Of a stretch of DNA of 64,000 bases, positions 46,801 to 57,385 are shown piece after piece. The stretch is from Climacteris rufus. Lineage: Eukaryota > Chordata > Aves > Passeriformes > Climacteridae. How positions within the stretch are numbered: position 1 is the first letter of the stretch; each line of letters begins with the position of its first letter. The stretch lies in NCBI GenBank assembly GCA_013398175.1, contig VZRZ01007317.1, positions 218,606 to 282,605 on the forward strand, written 5' to 3'. Made by a program: the position numbers and the translations under genes. The notes under the pieces were generated by a model. That model did no database searches. It had not been told where the DNA came from and was given only the letters and a program-made list of their open reading frames with translations.

Positions 46801-47097
46801 TGGAGGGCACTGTCACCTGGAACTCCTCACGGCTGCCACAAGTGCTGAGAGCTGAACTTGCCAGCAGCAGGATGTGCCTCTGATACCTGCAGCCCTCATT
46901 TGTTCTCCTGGAAGCTTTAGATGAGCATCAAGAGCTCCATCCTTGGGCTCTGCAAATTGGCTCCAGTTCACCACTGAAGTCGGGAGATCTCTTCTCACTT
47001 GAGAAAAATCTCACTTGTCTGCTCCCCAGGGCTGTGTTAGGTGAGAATCACCACATCTTTAATGTCTTTCTTCTCCCCTTCACCCGAGGAAGGCAGG
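43881..47097. other. Gene-free unique sequence
   Basis: T-runs lie at 45328-45339 and 45569-45584, and an A-run at 46161-46172. An AT-rich patch lies at 45600-45700 (cagataatttttataagttg). No exon or known repeat is recognised. Sequence at 46430-46600 has a repetitive feel but matches nothing I know. Confidence 0.5.
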
Positions 47098-47200
47098 AGG
47101 GTCCTGTTATCCCAATTTTCCTGATGGGAACTGGAGTGCCAGGCTGGCTCTGGGCAGCTGGTGGGGTGTGCTGTCAGTCTGATCACACTGCCTGCAGCCC
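47098..47200 (+). mobile_element. Possible MIR SINE fragment
   Basis: Words ttatcccaattttcctgatg and ggaactggagtgccaggctg parallel the MIR segment ttatccccattttacagatg, ggaaactgaggcacagagag. Beyond that the match fades. It is a low-confidence call next to a clear CR1. Confidence 0.25.
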
Positions 47201-47255
47201 GAGGAACCAAACCCTCTGCAAATCTCATCTCCCTGGAGATTCTGACCCTTGAAAA

Positions 47256-47393
47256 CAGAATCCAAGAAGGGTTTGGGTTGGAAGGGACCTTCAAGATCAT
47301 CCAGCTCCAAATCCCTGCCATGGGCAGGACAACTTCCATTAAACCAGCCTGTTCAGGACCCTGTCCAACCTGTCTTTGAGCACTTCCAGAGAT
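47256..47393 (-). mobile_element. CR1 LINE 3' fragment
   Basis: It begins with cagaatccaagaagggtttg, then ggttggaagggaccttcaag and atcatccagctccaaatccc, followed by gccatgggcaggacaacttc, and ends after gtctttgagcacttccagag. The 3' tail octamers are mostly lost. It is about 140 bases long. Confidence 0.9.
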
Positions 47394-49600
47394 TTTTAGA
47401 CATTTAAGTGCCTTAGTTCTGCTGAGGCATTTAGGAGCTTAATCCCTTCAAAGGGGTGGTTCAAAGTTTCTGGCTGAAATATCTCAGTGGGCTCTGGGAG
47501 CTGAGCCTGGAAGTCAGGATTAGCTGGTTAAACCCAACCTTCCCTCTCTGTTTTCCTACTGCAGATTTCCCTGAATCAAATAACCAGCATCTCTCTGGTC
47601 CCAGCTTCCAGGCCTGATGGTGGTGGTGACTTGGAGTTCTTTAAAAAGGACATTTCTTTCTCCTTTCCAGGGAAACTGGAAGCAAAACCAGCCCAGCCAG
47701 GCAGCAGCATCCCCACTACAAAGATTTCCCCCCACTCCCTGCTCAGATTTAAATTGTTGAAGCCACAGAAACAAGGAGATGGAGCAGCAAAAGCTGTGTG
47801 AGGCTTGATAGTTTGTGATGTGTTAACAAGCCCCAAATTTCCCCTGGCAGGAGGGAACCCCAAGGAAAATGGATGTAATTCTAACCAGGGGAGTGTCTCC
47901 CATCCTGCTGCTCCAGCTTTCACTTCTAATTCTGGCAAACAAAGTAAACAGGGAAAAACACAGTGTTTGTGCAAATTGCTCTTAGAGAAAATATGGACTT
48001 ATTTTGAGCCTCTCTTCAATTTGCCTTTTAGGCTGTGATTGCACAACAAAGGGAAAGTATTTCATTGAGATCAGGGCTGAAAAGGAATCGCTGTTTGCCA
48101 ACAAAATAAATGTGTGGTTATCTTCTCATCTCTGATCAGTTTTGATTTGAATTAATCTGCCACTCGAGTGTTCAAATCCCTCGGGTTGCCTCAGCAGTGA
48201 CACACTGAGCTTAAAACATCAGCTTTTTGTGCTGTGCTCTGGAGCTGCTGCTGCTCTGGGTCTGCACATCCATCGTGGTGTTTGGGGATCCTGGAGGGAT
48301 CCTCAGGATTTTCTGGGGCTCTGCTGGTGCCCAGCACGACCAGAGTGACCCCAGCTGGGTTGAGAAATGCATCTCAGAGCAAAAACTTCTTTACTCCCCT
48401 GCACTAATCTGAATTTTCTGCTCTGTTTTCGCTGTCAGTGTGGGGGCTTTCACTGGGGGGTTCATGGCTAAGGAAAGCCAAGCACTGCAGGGACATGGGG
48501 GATGTGCAGAGGAATTCCCAGGAGAATGGGACAATCTCTGCTGCCCTCGTTCCTGGCAGCAACTGGAAAGGGAGAGAAAGTGCAGGAGGTACAGAGGGGC
48601 CCTCGAGTTTGCAGTGCCATGAATGAAACATTACAAAAAATGCCTGCCAACTGAGGGAATCTATTATCAGGGAGCTGTCAGTCAGTAAGGGAAGAAGAAA
48701 CAATTTAAAAGAAGAAAGGCAGAGCACAAGTTGTTTTATGAAACCCTTATTTTAAGTAATATTTGTTAAATTGCTTGGGTTTTCTGTCAAGTTGGAAGAA
48801 AAAACATTGATTCTTTTTCTCACCTTTGATTCTCAAATCTGAAGCCTTGTTAGGCAGGGCAGGGAAGAGAGGTGCACCCAAAAGGATTTGGTAGGGCTGG
48901 GATTCCAAAACCACAGCATTCCTTGTTCCCTGCAGCCAAACATCCCTGCCCTGAGCTAATGGACCCGTGGAGTTCAGTGCCTGGAAGGGAAGATAAATAT
49001 TCAGGTTTTATCTTTAATACAAAAGTCTGTGAGCAGAGCTGACATTTCCTGGGTGTTCTCTGCACGTTCAGCTCTTCCCTGGATTAATGTAAACAGCAAA
49101 AGAGCCTGAGCCTGGGAGAGAGCTGACCCCAACACCCTCCTTTCTTTCAGGGCTTATTCCAGGCACTGAAATTGCTTGGTTTGAATGTCAGCAGTGCAAT
49201 AGCACCCTTTGATATGAATCATCACAGGTGCATGGGAAATAAAAAGAGAGAAGGCATCAGAGTCAAATAAAAACTTAAACTAAGCTTGCCCACGTTTGGG
49301 CTGGTTTGGGTGGTCAGGTCTAAGCTCCAGTGCTGCCCTGCACATGATCTTCATGCAATTCCTCACCTCTTTTCCTGTGCTAGGGAATTCTGTGGTGGTT
49401 TGGTGTGTTTATTTGGGTTTTCTTTAGGCTGCACTAAGTTATTGTCACTGGAAATGGTGCCAGCCATGGGGGAGTGACTTGGTCAGCCCTGGGTGATTTG
49501 ATGAGTCTCAGGGTTTTGCCCTGCCAGAAGTGGAAAGTTCTGCACAAATGAAGTTGCAAAAAGGCCCATTTTGGTTGGCTGTTGTGTTCCAGCAGCCTCC
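47394..49600. other. Gene-free unique sequence
   Basis: No exon is supported. The part at 48040-48190 is AT-rich with tgttaattttgatttgaat-like words but lower motif density. The remaining sequence is average in composition, without recognisable repeats. Confidence 0.55.
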
Positions 49601-49757
49601 CCTGCCCAGGAACCTCCTGCTGGATCCATAAAGGATGAATTCTGCTCTACCTGCCCAGGAACCTCCTGCTGGATCCATAAAGGATGAATTCTGCTCTACC
49701 TGCCCAGGAACCTCCTGCTGGATCCATAAAGGATGAATTCTGCTCTACCTGCCCAGC
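49601..49757. repeat. 49-bp tandem repeat, three identical copies
   Basis: Units at 49601, 49650 and 49699 are base-for-base identical over 49 bp (start cctgcccaggaacctcctgc, then tggatccataaaggatgaat). A fourth unit starts at 49748 but diverges after nine bases. Perfect identity points to very recent amplification, and the copy number may vary. Confidence 0.97.
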
Positions 49758-52159
49758 AGCCCAGGCTGGGCAGGGACCCTTGGAGACCAGGCTGGCTCTG
49801 CACAGCTCATCCCTTTGCCCCAACCAGCCCCAAATCTCTGTTTTAATCCCAAATCAATCACGGGGTTGCTCAGCTGATGCGAGGGGAGGGAGGCAGAGGA
49901 GGAATCAGAACAGGTGGCACAGAAAGGGAGGGAACTTTTTTGTCTCTATTTTTCTGTTCTTTCTTCAAAAGTTTGCAGCATTTTCAGGACCTCTGGACAG
50001 GCACTGAGTGTTGATGGCTTTGTCCTTGTCTCAAGACCTTGTAGGATTTATCCTCTGCTTTCTCACCTTTCCCCAGCCTGCACAACTTGGTTCTGAGTGA
50101 CTTTTCTCCATGCTTTTTCACAGAATTTTCCAGTATTTTCTCTGCTACCTTTCTGCTTTCTGCTTTTTTATTTTTTTCCTGATAAATTCCTGGGAAATGC
50201 AATAAAGCAGAAAGTGTTTGGGGGGAGGAGGAAGGTGGACTGAGGTGATTTCTATTTCACGCTTTTATTCCAAAATTTGGAAGGAATGAAGGAAATTTTG
50301 AAACAAAACGCTGTGATTGCTTCCTCAGAGCTCTGTAAAGCTCCAGTTCCATCAGGAGCTGGTGAGGAGGTTAGAACAGTTCTTTTATTTAATCCAGTCC
50401 CATTCACTCTGGGTCCTGATTTTCTAGCCCAGTATGAAAAGTCTCTGATGACTCTGACACAAGTCTGTTATTATCTCATTGCTTTTCCAGAAGGCTTTCA
50501 CCTGGTAATTTGGATATTGTTACACCTCCTGGAGCCTGATAATTCTGCTATACCAAAATCTGATTCTATTTATTATTACCTGTGGTTTGGGAACAGCTGA
50601 AGGCTCTCCAGGTCCTCCTAAATGCTGCTGCAGGGACAGCAGAAGGGACAGCCAGAAAATTTGGGCAGGAGAAGGGAAGCAAAGGAGTTGTGTTGAGGAG
50701 GAAGAACATCAGGGGATCATCAGGGTCAATCCAAAATTGCAGCAGAGTCTGAGACAGGACCCTGCTCCTGCAGCAGCCCCAAAAATCCAGCTGGTGTTCC
50801 ACACCAGGCACTGCAGAGAGCATTGGGTTTGGATTTTCCTCATGGCATGGGGGTCTTTCCTGGGTTTCCCACAGCTTTGTGAGGAGAGGATTTCTCCTCA
50901 GCTTCCTGCGTGGTCAGTGGTGACTCTCTGAAAGACACATCCACGCTTCTGTGGCTTCTTAGAAGGGTCATTAGAGAATTTGATAATTAAACAGAAGGAT
51001 CCTGCACTGATTGCTCAGCAAATCCCTCCCATATCTCTTTGACCTGCAGTTAATTCCCATTTTCTGAAGGCAGCCCTGCCTCACATATTTTTTTCCTTTG
51101 GACAATGCCTTTCTTTCCACAAGTGAAGCCAGGATAAAATCTGAAAAGTGTCTGCAAGAACAAGAGGAAACAGCCACAGTTTGTGAATGGTGAGGTCAGG
51201 TTGGACACCAGGGGGACTTTGCTATCAGAAAGTTTTTATGCCTCATGCAAAATTTGACAAAGGAGAATTTCCTGAGGCTGGAGCCTTGTCTGGAGCAACC
51301 CTCAGAGCTGGTGTCACTCTGCTCTTTAAAGGTTATTTTCCCCCTCTCTCCAGGGCTGCCTGTTGAGGTGTTCAAGGTGATTGACTGTCTCTGACAGCTC
51401 ATCCACGAGGTGAAGCTGTTCCAAGGGGAAACAGCTTTTTCCTTGGATGCTTCTCCATCTCCTTGAGCAGCACACAGAGCCTGGCAGCAAAATTTAGGAA
51501 GAAACACAGGGAGGGGATGGAGGGAAGAGATGTTTGAGTCCCCCCATGAGAAAGGAGAGGGAGAGGAAAGCAGCCTGGGTGGGAAGGAGTGGATCTGGCA
51601 TAGCTGGAATCTCTCCAGAGCCCCGTGCACGTTTAGGCAGAACTGAAGTGACAGCCAGACAAGGACTGGCCTGGCCACATTTAATAACAAAAACCATCCA
51701 AAGTGTGAAGCTGATGCAATTCCAGCCTGTGAAAGAGACACCCAACCTGTGCAGGCCTGGAGGATAAATGTGTAAAAGCACCAGGGCTGTCCCCAGCTTT
51801 GTGCATTGTGCTCCAGCAGACACAATTATTTATTGTTTGTCTTACACCAGCACCTCCAGCCTTCCACTGAGATCTGAACCCGTGTGCAGGGGAGACAAAT
51901 GTCAGGAAATGTTTATTTTCTGCCCAGGAAAGAGGCTGGCAGGGCTGTTGGGGAGCTGAGAGCTGCCAGGCAGGACGGATCTGCCCCAGGCTGGCACGTG
52001 GCTCCTTTGGGATGCTCCTTTGGGCACCCAGGGATTTTGGGGGTGCAGGGGGTCCATGAGGGGGCACAGAGCAGCAGCACCCGGGTTGGCAGCTCAGCTC
52101 TTGCTCTGCACAGTGGGGATGCTGAGAAGGTGCCCAGGGAGTGCTGGGCAGGGAGGGAT
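49758..52159. other. Gene-free unique sequence
   Basis: A minus-strand frame of about 209 codons (51196-51825) and opposed plus-strand frames lie in stop-poor DNA without domains. A G-quadruplex motif lies at 52031-52064. No exon or mobile element is recognised. Confidence 0.5.
52031..52064 (+). other. G-quadruplex motif
   Basis: Four G runs (GGG, GGGGG, GGGGG, GGGGG) are separated by loops of five, four and seven bases, within the canonical limit. It lies about 100 bases upstream of a CR1 copy. Function is unknown. Confidence 0.55.
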
Positions 52160-52571
52160 CCACAGCTCCAGTGCTGCGCTCGCTTTGGGGCTCCTCACTT
52201 CCAAAATGACTTTGGGCACATCCAGAGAGGGGACATGGAGCTGGTGAATGGCCTGGAAAAGGTTTGGGAAGTGGGGATGTTCAGTGTGGAGAAGAGGAGG
52301 CTCAGGGGAGACCTTGTCTCTTGTAGTGAGCTGGGCTTTCTGTGGCTCCAGTGACAGGAGGAGAGGAAATGGCCCTAAATTGTGCCAGGGGAGGCTCAGA
52401 TCAAACAGTAGAAAAAGATTTTTCACTGCAAGAGTGCTCAGGCGTTGGAATAAGCTGCCCAAAGGTGGTGGAGCCACTGTTTGGATGTGACTTGTGGGAG
52501 GGGATGGTGGTGCTGGGTTGATGATTGAACTCGATGATCTTGAAGGTCTCTTCCAAATTGAGGATTCTGCG
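52160..52571 (+). mobile_element. Older CR1 LINE, about 410 bases with distal ORF2 and 3' end
   Basis: It starts around ccacagctccagtgctgcgc and continues through ggggctcctcacttccaaaa, catggagctggtgaatggcc, ggagaagaggaggctcaggg, gagaccttgtctc, gaggaaatggccctaaattg and tgccaggggaggctcag to the 3' end gaactcgatgatcttgaagg with tctcttcc and attct. The tail with actcgatgatct belongs to a different, generally older CR1 subfamily from the ggtttgggttgg copies elsewhere in the window. Coding capacity is lost. Confidence 0.9.
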
Positions 52572-52954
52572 AGCACAGAGCAAAGAGCTGCAACCAGCTG
52601 GCAGCCTGAGACCTCAGGCTTTGCCCAGCAGTCAGATGTGGGCACTAATTGCACAGATCTTGAGTTCTAAATGCATGACATGATCATGAGAAATGGCAGC
52701 AGCAGATCTGTTGGTGTCACTGGCTTTATGTTGACTCTGTAGTGACAGATTTGTGCAGACCCTTACATTTAATATCAATATCAAACACAAAGCTGCCAAA
52801 CCCCCCGTCCCTGTAACCCTGACAGATTCCCCAAGGCCAATTTTTAATTAATTTTAATTTCCACAGTGTCCTCTGTCCTCACCCCCAAATCAGACCTTTC
52901 CCTGCACAGTAAAACTGAGCAGATGAGGCTGGAGGGGAGGCCTCGTGTTGCTGA

Positions 52955-53150
52955 GACTTGAACAAATTACCCTACAGAACATTAACTGGTGTGCCATGAA
53001 GAATTATCATAATTAATTACAACTAAACTGCAGTTGTCAAATAAATGAACAAAGTACATTTCATGATGCATTATCCTTGCTCTTTTATTGTTTGTCCTCT
53101 TGCTTGTTAAGCTCTAAATAATCAGTCATTTGCAGTTGGGCTCTTGGTTG
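52955..53150. other. Candidate conserved noncoding element, homeodomain-motif dense
   Basis: The stretch contains gaagaattatcataattaat, tacaactaaactgcagttg, caaataaatgaacaaagtac, ttcatgatgcattatccttg, ttttattgtttgtcctcttg (SOX/FOX-like) and gctctaaataatcagtcatt. Taat and attgt cores are clustered within 200 bases of unique sequence. Together with 38030-38415 it is the most element-like stretch here. Confidence 0.27.
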
Positions 53151-53435
53151 CTGAAGTGGAAGCTCCACTGCAGCCACGGAGGTGTTTGTGTGTGGATTTC
53201 AAATGCATGTGCTGACAAATATGAAATTATTAATGAGAAAAGCTCGGGTGACAGCAGCACTGAGGTCAGGGGAACTTTCTCAGGCCTTTGTGTAATGACA
53301 GAGAACAAGGAGTTGTTAAAATGTTTGCAGGGCTTGTAGAATTTTGTGTCTGCTTTCCTCAGAGGTAAAAAAAAAAAAAAAATCAAATAAGCAAATTGTG
53401 GGAAGTTTGTGGATGGGGTGGGAGGAAGAGCAATA

Positions 53436-53491
53436 AAATAGGTGTATTTAAATAGGTGTAGGGTGTATTTAAATAGGTGTAGGGTGTATTT
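53436..53491. repeat. 21-bp tandem repeat
   Basis: Two identical 21-bp units (aaataggtgtagggtgtatt plus t) at 53450-53470 and 53471-53491 follow a 14-bp shortened copy at 53436-53449 that lacks the central gtaggg-type insert. Confidence 0.9.
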
Positions 53492-54769
53492 AAAACTTTT
53501 CTCCAGGTCAAGGTGACAAGATCGTTGCAGAGAATTTGTAGAACAACCTTGCCAAAGGCTTCTGAGCTTGATCTTCAGCTTCCAAATATTGGCAAAGCTT
53601 CCCTAAAGAGACTGGGATTCACCTGATTTACTCCTAATGATCCCCCCAAACTGACTAAAGCAAGGCATAATTTTTTCCCTCAGCTATTGACAGCTGGATG
53701 AACCCTCAGTCACTTTCCTTGGATGTGATGGAGTCTCTCTTGTTACAAACAGCCTCGTCAGCTTCTAAAGGGAAAAAAAAAATTGATTGTTTTAGCCCAA
53801 ACCTGGCAGAGCAGGAGCTGTTTGTGTGCGGAAATTTTCAAGGCAGGCACCTGAAAACCTTATTTTTGAGTGTGTGACCCCTGTGGCTGCACCCAGGGCT
53901 GGCAAACAGTGCTTGTGCCTGCACAAACAGCGGCATAAATTGCCTAAAAATGCCGTGTGAGGCTGTGCAGGTGTTTGTGCCAGGGCAAACACTCGGGGAA
54001 GGGGCAGGGAGGCTTGGCTGCTTCTCTCCTGAACAACTCTAGGTGGGCACTGTAATTCTCTGCAAGGCAGATGCTCCTGTCAGCTCTGTTGTTTCCTTGC
54101 CAAGATGCATTTTACCTCTGGGAGCCCTCAGGGGCCCATTTACCAGGGATAATTAATTAAATTAACAGGCTTTTTAGGCTCGCTGGAGGTTCGTGTAACA
54201 AGTGTGCTTTGAAAGAAAGCTGGGTTTCCACAGCCCTGGGTAAACAATGTGCAGGTTAAAACTCCTGGCCATGTCTGTCACTGGTATTAATCAGAAAAAA
54301 ATCAAATTGTGCCAATTTACCCAGCTCCTTTCATCTGCCCTTTTCTCTTTCATATTTGTTCTCTCTCTGGAAGGTGTAGAAAAGTTGTTTTTTCATGGAT
54401 CCCACGGGCCAAACTCTGCAGCCCCTCCCTGTCAGCAGCATTGCACATTGATTTTTCATCATCTTTCATGGAATAGAATTAGGCCTTATTCAAATAATCC
54501 CTTCCCCCACGAGCCAGACTTGTTCAGTCTCTTGCTGTCTTGTTTGCCCCCTGTTCTAATGAAAAAATTCCACCATTTGCACCCATTCCCTCCACCCTGG
54601 AAAGCAGGGAAAGATGGGATGGATCAGCTGCCATGGATAGCTCTCACCAGTTTAAAAAAAAACAGTGCAAACTCTTTGAATATCCTCATTTTTAGCAAAG
54701 ATGGGGTGTAATTCCCTGTGGCCTTCCATGGCATTCCACTGGGGTCATGGATCCTGGCTGGACAGGAGG

Positions 54770-54857
54770 AAATTCCATGAGGAATTTCCATTCCATGAGT
54801 TTCCATGAGGAAATTCCTCCTGATGTCCAACCTGGCACAGCTTGAGGCCATTTCCAA
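54770..54857 (-). mobile_element. CR1 LINE internal scrap
   Basis: The words gaggaaattcctcctgatgt, ccaacctggcacagcttgag and gccatttcc match the internal part of minus-strand CR1 copies (cctgatgtccaacct, ctggcacagcttgaggccat). Just upstream are short repeated words (ttccatgaggaa) that may be a local rearrangement. The 3' end is missing. Confidence 0.6.
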
Positions 54858-54861
54858 ACTG

Positions 54862-54892
54862 AATTATAAAAGACCCAGAGTCTTTTATAATT
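54862..54892. repeat. Perfect 13-bp inverted repeat with 5-base loop
   Basis: The left arm aattataaaagac (54862-54874) and right arm gtcttttataatt (54880-54892) are exact reverse complements around loop ccaga. The hairpin sits between a minus-oriented CR1 scrap and a plus-oriented CR1 3' end. It may be a decayed DNA-transposon (MITE-like) end or a chance palindrome. Confidence 0.9.
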
Positions 54893-54916
54893 GATCATAA
54901 ATTGATTTCATAAATT

Positions 54917-54957
54917 ATCTTTATGGTCCCTTCCAAGCCAGCCTGGGGTTCTGTGAA
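54917..54957 (+). mobile_element. CR1 LINE 3'-end scrap
   Basis: The words tatggtcccttccaagccag, cctggggttctgtgaa match the 3' terminus seen in the plus-oriented copies (ggtcccttccaaccc, ctgggattctg). Only about 40 bases remain. Confidence 0.6.
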
Positions 54958-56856
54958 CTTTGCAATGTGGCTGTGACTTTTCTGGAAAGTCTCAGGATGC
55001 TGCAGCCTTTGGGGTTTTTCGGGAAGGGATTGGTTTTGGGGTTTTTTGAGCTGTTCCTATCTCCCCCACCCAGCAAATCATTGCATTTTAAAATCAACCA
55101 AGGAGAAAGGTGCACCCCTCCAGGTTTTTTTCCTAAAATTCTGGTTTCACTCGTTTCCATAATCACCTTCCTGTTTTAATAATGCCTTGCATCTTTCCCA
55201 CAGGGATCTCCAAGCTCAGCTACCTGTATCCTGTTCTTCCTTTATTAATTATGGATTGCAGGAGTCCCAAGAGGGCCCTGAGTGCACAGGAAATTTGGGG
55301 GAACTCCTCCTAAACCCTGGCCCCCGAGACTTTCCTGCCTAACCAGGAAAAGTTCAAGGCAAGATCCTTTCTGCTCTGCTGTTGTCACTCTCCAGGCACA
55401 AAATGGGATGAAACTTCCACTAATTAGGAAGCTGCTGAGACAGTGGAAATCTCTCAAAAGTTTGAACTCTCATTTCCTCCCGAGCTTTCTGCATGGCCTC
55501 AAATAACTCATTTAGCTGTGGTCTCTTTCTGGAGCAGAAATGACTGCAGAACTTGAGAACTGTGGTTTATCCAAGCCAGTAAAGTGAATTTCCAGTGAAG
55601 GATTAAAGGTGGGATGTTGTTTCTAGGCTTCCCCCAGATGTTCTTTCTCAAGTTCAGGTGGCAGGTTGGTTAAAACAAAATGATTTGAGGAGACTGTGGA
55701 CGTATAAAAGTTTAATTTTAATGGTCTGAGGGAAAGCCAAGATCACAAAACACCAGTGGACAGGGAATGTTGTCAATGTGGAGATTCCTGAGGAGCAGAG
55801 CTTTGTCTTGAGAGAAATAACAGGACACAGGAGCAGAGCTGAAGCAGGATTTTGGTTCTACAGGGTCTGGGAGCCACAGGCCTGGTGTGGTTCAGGATGG
55901 GTGTTGTGTTCTCAGCATCCCTGTGAGCCCAGGGGTGCCCCAGCTGAGCACCTGAGCTCCCTTTGCTTTGGATTTTCCCTGATACCTTGCAAATATTAAC
56001 TAGGAAGACATGGAACAGCTGAAGGATGGGTTTCTTGTTCTCTGCACCACTTCTTACCCTGCTCCCCTTGCCACAAGTCCTGATGAAAGGGTGGAAAATG
56101 CAGCTGGGCTCTGCCTGACACAGGATTCATTTATTTTCATAAAGGACTCACATCATGATCTACAAACCGTCAATATTTCAGGGCAAAGGCAAAGCCCAGA
56201 GTGGGGGAGGAGAGCTCCCTCAGTCTCAAGGCTCTTTTCATAGTTAAAAGTTCACTGCAGAAAATTTGATGCTTAATAAATTGGAGCCCTCTCTGCTTTA
56301 AATCATTTCTACAGCAATTGCAGAAGAAAATATAATTATTACAAACTGGTCGTTTGTTACTGAGAAATCTCATTAAATTGACTTCATGCTGGAAGGTTTG
56401 GTGGGGGATGGAAGGGGAGAAGAGGCAAAAACCTGACAGAGGGGTGGGAGAGGAGTCTCTTAATTACAGATTGATTCTTTCTGGTGATTGAATGTAGAAC
56501 ATAATCAGCTCATCCTTTCTGCTGGGGCAGATGGGAGCTACAGGGACCTTTTTGTCTTCCTTGACCTGCCAGCCTGGCTTGCTAATGGCCTGGGGATGCA
56601 GGGAATAGCCTGGAGAACTTGGAGAAGCACATTTAGATGAAGTCATGGATCAGGGCTGCTCTCCTCCCCTGAGAGTCAGCCCGGGCCAGCAGTTTAATGC
56701 AGTGTTGTCTCCTCATCACATCTTTATTTCCTGCTGGACTAATCCCACAGCCCTTGGACACGGCAGCCACTCTGCCCTGCAGCTGAACAGGGAGAGGTCT
56801 GGGCACCAAGGGAGCTCAGAGATGGGCTCAGGTGCTGCTGGAAGCATCCAGGCTGG
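54958..56856. other. Gene-free unique sequence
   Basis: No exon is supported. An AT-rich patch at about 56240-56380 (gcagaaaatttgatgcttaa, aaatataattattacaaact) is unremarkable compared with the listed candidates. No further repeat is recognised. Confidence 0.5.
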
Positions 56857-57385
56857 GAATCACAGAATCCCTGACTGGTTTGGGGTGGAAGGGACCTTAA
56901 ACAGATCCAGATTCACCTCTTGCCATGGGCAGGGACACCTTCCACCGTCCCAGGGTGCTCCAAGCCCCATCCAACCTGGCCTTGGGCACTCCCAGGGATG
57001 GGGCAGCCACAGCTTCTCTGGGCCTCCCCAACCTTTGGGAATTTCTTCCCAATCTCCAACCTAAACCTTGTCTCTTCCAGCTTAGGGCCACCCCCATTGT
57101 CCTGCCCGTCCATCCCTTGTCCCAAGTCCCTCTCCAGCTCTCCTGGAGCCCCTTTAGGTATCCTAAAGGGCTCTAAGCCCTCCCTTCACCCTTCTCCCAG
57201 CTCTCCCAGCCTGGCTCCATGGGAAAGCTGCTCCAGCCCTGTGATCGACCCTGTGGCATCTTTGGGACTCCTTCCAACAGCTCCAGGGCTTTGTTGAGCA
57301 GGACACAGCGCTGCAGGAAGGTCTCACAAGAGCAGAATCCCCTCCCTGGAGCTGCTGCCCACTCCTCTCTTGGTGCTTCCCAGGA
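56857..57385 (-). mobile_element. CR1 LINE, about 530 bases, longest copy in the window
   Basis: On the plus strand it opens at the element's 3' end with aatcacagaatccctgactg, then ggtttggggtggaagggacc. It runs through gccatgggcagggacacctt, aagccccatccaacctggcc, cttgtctcttccagcttagg, tgtcctgcccgtccatccct, cagctctcccagcctggctc, tccaacagctccagggcttt and gagctgctgcccactcctct. The last part corresponds to the distal coding region of CR1 and is broken by stops and indels. The preserved cacagaatc tail is of the type common in songbird copies. Confidence 0.93.

Larger units (their letters stand above)
52572..54769. other. Gene-free unique sequence with candidate element
   Basis: A strong candidate element lies at 52955-53150, a poly-A run at 53367-53382 and a small tandem repeat at 53436-53491. 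No exon is supported. Confidence 0.5.

Noticed and set aside
48160..48190. tRNA T-loop-like gtgttcaaatccctc
   Set aside because: The stem around the loop does not pair and no acceptor or anticodon arms are present.
51196..51825. 209-codon minus-strand frame
   Set aside because: No domain. Overlapping plus-strand frames and composition explain the lack of stops.
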